Shown here piece by piece: positions 1-4,593 of a stretch of 20,587 nt of DNA. The translations under genes and the position numbers were made by a program. Source of the DNA: a bacterium (GTDB lineage Bacteria > Electryoneota > RPQS01). The notes beneath the pieces were generated by a model. The model saw only the letters and a list, made by a program, of their open reading frames with translations. It was not told the DNA's origin and searched no databases. The stretch covers positions 1 to 20,587 of the forward strand of contig JAQTRJ010000002.1 of assembly GCA_028711875.1 (NCBI GenBank), read 5' to 3'. Each line of letters begins with the position of its first letter. Position 1 is the first letter of the stretch.

Positions 1-2
1 AC

Positions 3-338
3 TATACCAGCGCCTACTATATGCCCGAGTGCGCGCCCAAGCCGCTTCAGGTTTTCCACGGCCAGCTGATTCCGGTGATGGAGGCCCGCAAGAGCGCCGA
101 GTCGTCGTTTATCCGCGAGCATTCCGCGGATCTCTATTTGGCTGCGCGCGACGTACAGAAAGCCGAGCGCTGCTGTGAGGGGATGAACTACAAAGTCTAC
201 CGGAAGGCGGCCAAAGACCTCGTCCGCGACTGCAAGCGGCTGAAGGACATCAGCTACGGCGGCACCTCGGCGTCGCTGACCGATCAGGTCAAGTTGATCG
301 AAGAGGATTTTATTCGGCTGTCGAATTGCTGCCAGTGA
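3..338 (+). CDS. 3' part of an unrecognised helical protein gene (partial at window edge)
   Basis: The reading frame is open from the first full codon of the window to TGA at 336-338, so the true start lies upstream; the ATG at 21 is probably internal. The visible C-terminal 111 residues are rich in Lys, Arg, Glu and Ala and read as amphipathic helices, with a Phe-His pair in a context (QVFHGQLIPVMEARKS) like small helical-bundle proteins. There are four cysteines, including a Cys-Cys pair (CCEG) and a second Cys-Cys next to the C terminus (NCCQ). I recognise no domain and assign no function. A rho-independent terminator follows 24 nt after the stop, so this is the last gene of its transcript. 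Its GC content matches the pil region rather than the neighbouring insertion sequence. Confidence 0.7.
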   Translation, partial: YTSAYYMPECAPKPLQVFHGQLIPVMEARKSAESSFIREHSADLYLAARDVQKAERCCEGMNYKVYRKAAKDLVRDCKRLKDISYGGTSASLTDQVKLIEEDFIRLSNCCQ

Positions 339-362
339 TCCGCGAGTTGATATTTTTCGATG

Positions 363-390
363 AAGCCCGTTCCGTTGGAGCGGGCTTTTT
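363..390 (+). terminator. Rho-independent terminator after the partial first gene
   Basis: AAGCCCG at 363-369 pairs with CGGGCTT at 381-387. The stem continues inward with TCC/GGA around a GTT loop, and the hairpin is followed by a T run to 390. It lies 24 nt downstream of the stop codon at 338. Confidence 0.85.
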
Positions 391-422
391 CTATGTGGAG
401 GATTCCGGCGGCACGGCCAACT

Positions 423-590
423 CCCCCCTTCTATTCCCCCCACAAAGTGGGGGGAAGGAAGAAGAACCCCCCTTTCAATCACCCAGAAAGTGGGGGGAAG
501 GAAGAAGAACCCCCCTTTCAATCACCCAGAAAGTGGGGGGAAGGAAGAAGAATACCCTTTCATCTCCCTGCAAGCAGGGGGAAATGGGGG
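423..590. repeat. Tandem array of 43-bp palindromic G/C-rich units
   Basis: Units at 467-509 and 510-552 are identical 43-mers. A related unit at 423-466 shares the second half, and a diverged unit starts at 553. Each unit holds CCCCCCTTTC, about 9 nt, then GAAAGTGGGGGG: an inverted repeat with one bulged T. Units are joined by the purine spacer AAGGAAGAAGAA. The diverged last unit forms a different hairpin (CTCCCTGC...GCAGGGGG, 564-581). There are no unique spacers, so it is not a CRISPR array. The array lies between a terminator and the IS target site, so it is intergenic. Open frames across it on the plus strand are an artefact of the repeat. Confidence 0.85.
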
Positions 591-602
591 TGGGTGATGT
601 TT

Positions 603-610
603 ATGATAGG
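603..610. repeat. Left 8-bp target site duplication of the IS1595-family element
   Basis: ATGATAGG at 603-610 recurs exactly at 2997-3004, directly outside the two inverted repeats. Eight base pairs is the usual duplication length for the IS1595 family. Confidence 0.93.
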
Positions 611-633
611 CGGATTGTCCCAGAATAAGGTAG
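611..633 (+). repeat. Left terminal inverted repeat of the IS
   Basis: It matches the right end in 18 of 23 positions. The conserved core is TGTCCCAG, followed by GGTAG at positions 19-23. Confidence 0.9.
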
Positions 634-650
634 CATAGTTTTCGCTCTTT

Positions 651-679
651 GACAAATAAAAAGCGCCCGGATGGGCGCT
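651..679 (-). terminator. Minus-strand rho-independent terminator of the 52-aa gene
   Basis: Read on the minus strand, AGCGCCC (679-673) and GGGCGCT (668-662) form a 7-bp stem with a 4-nt loop, followed by TTTTTATTTG. The stem starts 5 nt past the stop codon of the 52-codon gene and ends 28 nt inside the left end of the IS. It would stop IS transcripts before they leave the element. Confidence 0.88.
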
Positions 680-684
680 GGGCC

Positions 685-843
685 TTAGTTAGTGCGTCTT
701 GGGTTGCCCCAGAAGCAGAAAACTTTGGCGGTCTTAGGATATATCCGCTTACCTTTGACGGTAATGTACGGAGTGTACACTAAGACCTGTCCGGGTTTGC
801 CCTTGGCAGGAGCCTTAGGCATTCTCTTGACGTTTTCTTCCAT
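685..843 (-). CDS. Small basic protein of 52 aa, IS passenger, unknown function
   Basis: An ATG at 843-841 opens a 52-codon frame ending in TAA at 687-685. The ribosome binding site AAAAGG (855-850) lies 6 nt upstream. The product starts MEENVKRMPKAPAKGKPG, contains the segment VYTPYITVKGKRIYPK, and ends VFCFWGNPRRTN. It has about 12 Lys/Arg against 2 acidic residues, so it is strongly basic, with a proline/glycine-rich N-terminal third and a beta-prone, aromatic C-terminal part. There is no membrane segment or signal peptide. Its own consensus promoter (1046-1074), a leader of about 195 nt and its own terminator bracket it, which makes it a real gene although it is short. A nucleic-acid-binding role would fit the charge, but that is inference. 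It lies wholly inside the IS and moves with it. Confidence 0.72.
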   Translation of the reverse strand: MEENVKRMPKAPAKGKPGQVLVYTPYITVKGKRIYPKTAKVFCFWGNPRRTN

Positions 844-1039
844 TTTGTACCTTTTAGTTTTGTCCGCCGACCATTCGGCGTGTGGGCAGCACCTAACTGG
901 TCGCGACAGGAAACTAATAGCACTCAGGAAGTCAACGGCTTGAACCCATCCGGGCGTGAAAATTTACGAGAATTCTAAGACAAAGGAAAGGCGGTCATAG
1001 TATGACCGCCATTCCGCCCACATAAAAACCAAAAGGTAC
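844..1039 (-). promoter_or_regulatory. Long structured 5' leader of the 52-aa gene
   Basis: If transcription starts near 1039 from the promoter at 1046-1074, the mRNA has about 195 nt of untranslated leader before the ATG at 843. It contains a 9-bp perfect hairpin with a 3-nt loop (990-998 with 1002-1010), followed on the minus strand by a weak pyrimidine tract (CTTTCCTTTG). It also contains a 6-bp hairpin CGCCGA/TCGGCG with a 4-nt loop (865-880), just upstream of the ribosome binding site. The first hairpin could be the terminator of the transposase-P63C transcript, an attenuator, or both. I recognise no known riboswitch class in it. Confidence 0.5.
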
Positions 1040-1045
1040 GATATT

Positions 1046-1074
1046 AATATAAGCAAGAATCGCCGCCCTGTCAA
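1046..1074 (-). promoter_or_regulatory. Sigma70 promoter for the leader and 52-aa gene
   Basis: On the minus strand TTGACA (1074-1069) is followed after exactly 17 nt by TATATT (1051-1046). The predicted start is near 1039. It lies in the gap after the P63C gene and points to the small gene. Hexamers and spacing equal those of the transposase promoter. Confidence 0.8.
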
Positions 1075-1104
1075 ATATACGAGAGAATTTTTTGCAAGCT
1101 ATTG

Positions 1105-2022
1105 TTAATCATCGGAATCATCAAGCGGCATGTCAATAGTTTGGTTGAGTTTTGGATATGCACGTTGCAACATGCGGTAAAATTGTGCCCATCCTTTCTT
1201 TGGGGCAGCTCGCATGAGAGCCATAACGCCGGAAAGGTGCTCCGCGAGCTTCGGGTGCCCCACGTCGTCAGTTAATCTTTGGTGAAACCGGTGTCTCGTT
1301 CGACCCTTTTCATCGCGGGGAGTAATCTCGCGCAACTTTTGAAGAACGCCGGGCGCAAGTCTGGAATATACGAGATCATTCGTGTAATGGCCAACTACGC
1401 TTGGTCTCGCTATAGAAAGCGGTTTGTATGACCATCCCTTCAACTCGAACATGAGTTCGTAGAACTCGTCAGGAAAGCGCTTCGTCCACGGCATTAGCTC
1501 TTTGGCAATATATTTCTCAAGGATTTTCTGGAGCGCGAGTCTATCTCGCACCTCTTGGTATCCTGTTGCTTCGTCAACAAGAGCAATAATACCAACGTGG
1601 GCAAGACCACGCATGAGAAGATCGGCCCGCTTTGCCATGTCTTGTTGTAGCGGGTGAAGTCCTTCTGCATCTCGCGCTTTCAAAAACACATTGCATATGT
1701 CTGGCAATACGGCGGCTTGAATACTCTTTGCAACCTTTCCCCCTTTCCAAACACAACCAATCGGCGCCGCGAGATTTTCTGCTAATTCATTGTCAATAAA
1801 GGGGCGAAGATTCTTCGCTGAAAGAATGATGGGCAAATTGGCGCCATCTGGATCAGAGCGTACTCGTTTCCAATGTGAACCGCTTCGTTTGCCGCCGAGC
1901 GCTTTTGTAAGACCACGATCAGAGAGAACGCGCGTCCCATCCTCAAGCACAGCACAGTCAATTGAAATTTCACCTATTTGCAGTGTACCGGTGTGCGTAG
2001 CCCTTAGTATTTTCTCTCTCAT
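1105..2022 (-). CDS. P63C-domain protein, IS passenger
   Basis: The protein has 305 aa. Residues about 150-270 match the P63C domain (Pfam P63C), a domain of unknown function found in phage-like and mobile-element proteins. Recognisable parts are LMPWTKRFPDEFYELMFELKGW (about 176-197; here split as LMPWTKRFPDEF and YELMFELKGW), the GHYTNDLVYSRLAPGVL segment (about 211-227) and GHPKLAEHLSGVMALM (about 255-270). The N-terminal 60 residues contain LSDRGLTKALGGKRSGSHW, a pattern also seen ahead of P63C in homologues. The tail is acidic (DDSDD). The start codon overlaps the transposase stop in an ATGA (2022-2019), and GGAG lies 7-8 nt upstream, so translation is likely coupled to that of the transposase. 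The molecular function is unknown. A role in target choice or control of transposition is inference from the coupling only. Confidence 0.85.
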   Translation of the reverse strand: MREKILRATHTGTLQIGEISIDCAVLEDGTRVLSDRGLTKALGGKRSGSHWKRVRSDPDGANLPIILSAKNLRPFIDNELAENLAAPIGCVWKGGKVAKSIQAAVLPDICNVFLKARDAEGLHPLQQDMAKRADLLMRGLAHVGIIALVDEATGYQEVRDRLALQKILEKYIAKELMPWTKRFPDEFYELMFELKGWSYKPLSIARPSVVGHYTNDLVYSRLAPGVLQKLREITPRDEKGRTRHRFHQRLTDDVGHPKLAEHLSGVMALMRAAPKKGWAQFYRMLQRAYPKLNQTIDMPLDDSDD

Positions 2023-2909
2023 GGATTGACTCCTAATGCCTTTGCAATTGTGTATTCAAACAGGAACGGATTCTTGCGGTTGTTGAACCGATAGCTGAAC
2101 TCGTCAAGGTATTTGTGGAGATAGTGGACACTGACCTTGTGGAATTGCCCGACAATGCCGCGCTTCAGGATCGCCCAGAATGACTCGATGTTGTTAGTAT
2201 GAATGTCTCCTATACAGTAGCATTCGCTGTGATTGATCGTCTCGTGAGCCATGAACTGCTTGATACCAGCATAGCCCGGCCACTGATCGGTTACGAGGAT
2301 CGTCTCTTTCGTGTTAACGGTGCGGCGAACTAAGGTGGATAGCTTTTTCTTCGTGAGGCACTTTTCCTTGAGCACTTTGGTCTTGACCATGCCTTCACGT
2401 TCAATAAGCCCGATCACTGGAACCTTCTTTGTTCCCCGGCCAGCTTTGGAGTGGTCTCCGGTCTTGTGGTTTTTGCCGCCGCCCTTGCGCGGCTTGCCGC
2501 CAACATACGTCTCGTCCACTTCGACGACTCCGGTTAGCAGGCGGCGTTGTTCCGGTTCGCGCATGGCCTCGCGGATTTTCATGCTGATTCGCCAAGCGGT
2601 GTCTTTGTGGACACGAAGATCGCGGGAAAGCTGACGGGAAGAGATACCCTTCTTTGCGTTGAGTATAAGACACAGCGCAAGTAACCATTTTTGAAGAGGT
2701 AAGTGAGTATGATGGAAGATTGTACCGACCGTAACGCTGAAAGAAGTGTTGCAGTTGTTGCAGTGGTGCCTTTTCTCTTTTGGCGCGGGCGTAACCTTAT
2801 CGGATTTGCAGTAAGGACAGGTCGGTTTTCCATTCCATCTAACTGATTCAAGGTGACTTAAGCAGTCATCCTCGGTCGGAAACAGTTCGTAAATCTTGAC
2901 GATGTTCAT
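2019..2909 (-). CDS. IS1595-family transposase
   Basis: The protein has 296 aa, the usual size for the family. An N-terminal zinc ribbon uses C31/C34 and C50/C53. A winged-helix-like region (about 70-115, with SSRQLSRDLRVHKDTAW) should bind the ends. The RNase H-like catalytic core follows: D132 in VDETYVGGK, D208 in TDQWPGY, and E242 in NNIESFW with K249 seven residues on, giving a complete DDE(K) set. It should cut and join the element ends and create the 8-bp duplication seen here. The start ATG has AGGA about 7 nt upstream and lies about 20 nt from the predicted transcription start. The frame is intact with no stop or shift, so the element may still be active. The stop overlaps the start of the P63C gene. 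Confidence 0.95.
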   Translation of the reverse strand: MNIVKIYELFPTEDDCLSHLESVRWNGKPTCPYCKSDKVTPAPKEKRHHCNNCNTSFSVTVGTIFHHTHLPLQKWLLALCLILNAKKGISSRQLSRDLRVHKDTAWRISMKIREAMREPEQRRLLTGVVEVDETYVGGKPRKGGGKNHKTGDHSKAGRGTKKVPVIGLIEREGMVKTKVLKEKCLTKKKLSTLVRRTVNTKETILVTDQWPGYAGIKQFMAHETINHSECYCIGDIHTNNIESFWAILKRGIVGQFHKVSVHYLHKYLDEFSYRFNNRKNPFLFEYTIAKALGVNP

Positions 2910-2935
2910 TTCGTGTCCTATCAGTTGGTAGAGTC

Positions 2936-2964
2936 AATATACAAAAAGATTTCCCTGTTGTCAA
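2936..2964 (-). promoter_or_regulatory. Sigma70 promoter of the transposase operon
   Basis: On the minus strand TTGACA (2964-2959) and TATATT (2941-2936) are separated by exactly 17 nt. The start would be near 2928, about 20 nt before the ATG. The -35 sits in the loop and first stem base of the hairpin at 2947-2973. Confidence 0.85.
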
Positions 2965-2973
2965 GGGAAATCT
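2941..2973 (-). terminator. Terminator-like hairpin at the right IS end, overlapping the transposase -35
   Basis: A perfect 10-bp stem (2947-2956 with 2964-2973, loop of 7 nt) is followed on the minus strand by TTTTTG. It therefore has the form of a rho-independent terminator for transcripts entering from outside. It lies upstream of the start site of the transposase's own promoter, so that mRNA does not contain it. Confidence 0.7.
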
Positions 2974-2996
2974 CTACCGCAAACTGGGACATTCCG
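2974..2996 (-). repeat. Right terminal inverted repeat of the IS
   Basis: Read on the minus strand from 2996 it begins CGGAATGTCCCAG and ends GGTAG. It agrees with the left end in 18 of 23 positions. Confidence 0.9.
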
Positions 2997-3004
2997 ATGA
3001 TAGG
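2997..3004. repeat. Right 8-bp target site duplication
   Basis: ATGATAGG, identical to 603-610. Confidence 0.93.
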
Positions 3005-3139
3005 GTTCGGGCGGACTCTTTGTTGTTCATAATATAATACTATTTTGAACGTTTGTCAAGGGGAGGAAGAAAACTTAAAACTTGAAATTTCAAACTGAAA
3101 AGAAAATAGGAGAGGCAAGATAGAAAGACGTAGGTGAAG
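3005..3139. other. AT-rich intergenic DNA right of the IS, no gene seen
   Basis: This stretch was continuous with 602 before the insertion. It contains a consensus promoter pointing left (3031-3059), the inverted repeat GTTCA/TGAAC around it, and A-rich DNA towards the promoter of the YchF-like gene. No open frame of note is present. Confidence 0.6.
3031..3059 (-). promoter_or_regulatory. Orphan sigma70 promoter pointing into the IS
   Basis: On the minus strand TTGACA (3059-3054) and TATATT (3036-3031) are 17 nt apart. It faces the right end of the IS. Before the insertion it would have transcribed the 43-bp repeat array; no minus-strand gene is visible there. Confidence 0.65.
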
Positions 3140-3168
3140 TTGACAATAATTGCCGTACGAAGTATCTT
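3140..3168 (+). promoter_or_regulatory. Sigma70 promoter of the YchF-like gene
   Basis: TTGACA (3140-3145), a 17-nt spacer, and TATCTT (3163-3168). The predicted start near 3175 leaves about 68 nt of leader before the ATG at 3243. Confidence 0.75.
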
Positions 3169-3242
3169 GTTTTCGAATGCAGATAAAGGCACGCCATTCC
3201 TGAAGCGATGTCTTTCTTTAAATCAACATTTCCGGTTCATCC

Positions 3243-4322
3243 ATGAACATTGGTCTCATTGGGAAATCCCGCTCGGGAAAGACGACCACGTTTCATCTGC
3301 TGACGGGGACCGCGCCCGATCCGCACGCCGCGCATAAACACGAAGTGCAGATGGGCGTCACGCACGTGCCTGATCCGCGGGTGGACACGCTGGCCGAAAT
3401 CTCCGCTTCGAAGAAAAAAATCTACGTGACCGTCGAATACGTGGACGCGCCAGCCTTCGACGTGGGCGCCGCGAAGTCGGATTGGTTCGCGTCCGCGCTC
3501 GAAGGCGGAGTGAAAAACTCGGAAGCGCTGCTCCTGGTGGCGCGCGCGTTCGGAGCCGACGAACTGAGTGAGCCGCTCGATCCGCTGCGCGATGTTCTGG
3601 CGGTGCAGGACGAACTCGTGCTTTCCGACATGCTGATTCTGGAAAAGCGGATGGATCGCCTGACCCGTCAGCGGAAGGTCAAAACGCTCAGCGCCGACGA
3701 ACAGATGGAAATGGGAATTCTCGAGCGAGCGAGCGAGACGCTCGCGAACGGCAAACCGCTGCGCACGCTTGCGCTCGATACAAGCGAGAAGAAAACGCTG
3801 CGCGGATTTCAGTTTCTCTCCGAGAAACCGCTGCTGGCCGTGGTCAACGCCGCCGAGGATGACTTGACGAGATGGGGGGGCGAGATCAGAGAACTGAACG
3901 GGAAACTGGAGCCGCACGGGATCCGCGCCGTCGCGCTTTCCGCCGCGCTCGAAGGAGAGATCGCTCGACTTGATCCGGCGGAGCGCGCGGTATTCATGAG
4001 CGATCTCGGAGTGACCGAACTGGCGCGGGACCGGATTCTGCGCGCGAGCTTCGACCTGCTGGGTCTGATGAGTTTCCTGACCACCGGCGACAAGGAATCG
4101 CGGGCCTGGCCGCTGCGCAAGGGTGAGACCGCGCTCGACGCGGCGGCTTCCATTCACACCGATCTGGCGCGCGGCTTCATTCGCGCGGAGGTCGTGGCCT
4201 ATGACGATTTCGTGCGTGAAGGCGGCTATCCGGGCTGCAAGACGAAAGGATTGCTCCGCCTCGAGGGGAAAGACTATCCCGTGAAGGACGGCGATATTTT
4301 AGTGATCCGTCACAGCAGTTGA
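3243..4322 (+). CDS. Divergent YchF/OLA1-family P-loop ATPase/GTPase with C-terminal TGS domain
   Basis: The protein has 359 aa, close to YchF (about 363). The C-terminal part matches YchF closely: SFLTTGDKESRAWPLRKG (about 277-294), then IHTDLARGFIRAEVVAYDDF (304-323), and a TGS domain with LRLEGKDYPVKDGDILVIR (339-357). The N-terminal nucleotide-binding part keeps a P-loop, GKSRSGKT (7-14), where YchF has GLPNVGKS, and keeps VPDPRVDTLAEI (42-53). The NxxE base-recognition motif is present as NAAE (202-205), as in ATP-preferring YchF. The switch II segment DIAGLVKGAS of YchF is replaced by VDAPAFDVGAA, so the hydrolysis region differs. YchF proteins bind ribosomes and respond to oxidative stress; whether this paralogue does is unknown. 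An in-frame stop at 3219 makes ATG 3243 the first usable start, although no clear Shine-Dalgarno precedes it. It has its own promoter and terminator. Confidence 0.85.
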   Translation: MNIGLIGKSRSGKTTTFHLLTGTAPDPHAAHKHEVQMGVTHVPDPRVDTLAEISASKKKIYVTVEYVDAPAFDVGAAKSDWFASALEGGVKNSEALLLVARAFGADELSEPLDPLRDVLAVQDELVLSDMLILEKRMDRLTRQRKVKTLSADEQMEMGILERASETLANGKPLRTLALDTSEKKTLRGFQFLSEKPLLAVVNAAEDDLTRWGGEIRELNGKLEPHGIRAVALSAALEGEIARLDPAERAVFMSDLGVTELARDRILRASFDLLGLMSFLTTGDKESRAWPLRKGETALDAAASIHTDLARGFIRAEVVAYDDFVREGGYPGCKTKGLLRLEGKDYPVKDGDILVIRHSS

Positions 4323-4352
4323 GTGTTGTCGCTGCGCAACGCGTTGCGAGAT

Positions 4353-4382
4353 CGCCCCGGAGATTCTCTCCGGGGCGTTTTT
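4353..4382 (+). terminator. Rho-independent terminator of the YchF-like gene
   Basis: CGCCCCGGAGA (4353-4363) pairs perfectly with TCTCCGGGGCG (4367-4377) around a TTC loop, followed by TTTTT. It lies 30 nt past the stop codon and separates this gene from pilB. Confidence 0.93.
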
Positions 4383-4515
4383 CGTTTCGGCAAAACCGGG
4401 CTTCGGGACCCGTCTGTCGTCGTTCCGCAACCGATTCCGCTTTGACTCTACGAAAGTTGGATTTGGAGGTTGCCGGAGCGCAGCGGTCGTGCAGCTTTCA
4501 ACATGATGGCGGTCA

Positions 4516-4531
4516 TGGTATGCGTTTTGCA
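4516..4531 (+). promoter_or_regulatory. Candidate sigma54 (-24/-12) promoter for the pilB operon
   Basis: TGGTATGCGTTTTGCA has GG (4517-4518) and GC (4529-4530) at the required spacing, with G at position 7 and TTGCA at the -12. It deviates from TGGCAC at two bases. The start would fall about 50 nt before the pilB ATG. PilR encoded downstream is the natural activator. Confidence 0.45.
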
Positions 4532-4593
4532 AAGCAGCAAGGCGATCCATTGCAGCTTGCCCGACGAAACTTTCGGAAACGACGTAGCATTCG

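Larger units (their letters stand above)
611..2996 (-). mobile_element. Complete IS1595-family element carrying two passenger genes
   Basis: The element is 2386 bp and bounded by imperfect inverted repeats. The left end starts CGGATTGTCCCAG and the right end, read inward on the minus strand, starts CGGAATGTCCCAG; 18 of the outer 23 positions agree (611-633 and 2974-2996). The 8-bp duplication ATGATAGG flanks both ends. In minus-strand order it contains promoter, transposase, P63C-domain gene, a second promoter with a long leader, a 52-codon gene and a terminator. Simple IS1595-family members carry only a transposase, but members with passengers are known. GC content is clearly below that of the surrounding pil genes. 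All frames are intact and the duplication is perfect, which suggests a recent insertion into intergenic DNA. Confidence 0.93.

Noticed and set aside
423..590. Possible CRISPR array
   Set aside because: The units follow each other directly without unique spacers and no cas gene is present.
326..638. Two overlapping plus-strand frames of about 100 aa
   Set aside because: Both are made of the 43-bp repeat array and run into the IS end; no ribosome binding site or family feature.
692..943. Plus-strand frame of 83 aa
   Set aside because: It is antisense to the 52-aa gene and its leader, which have promoter, ribosome binding site and terminator on the other strand.
964..1023. 19-codon leader peptide (MWAEWRSYYDRLSFVLEFS) in the IS leader
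   Set aside because: The frame exists on the minus strand but has no ribosome binding site; kept only as a possibility if it proves conserved.
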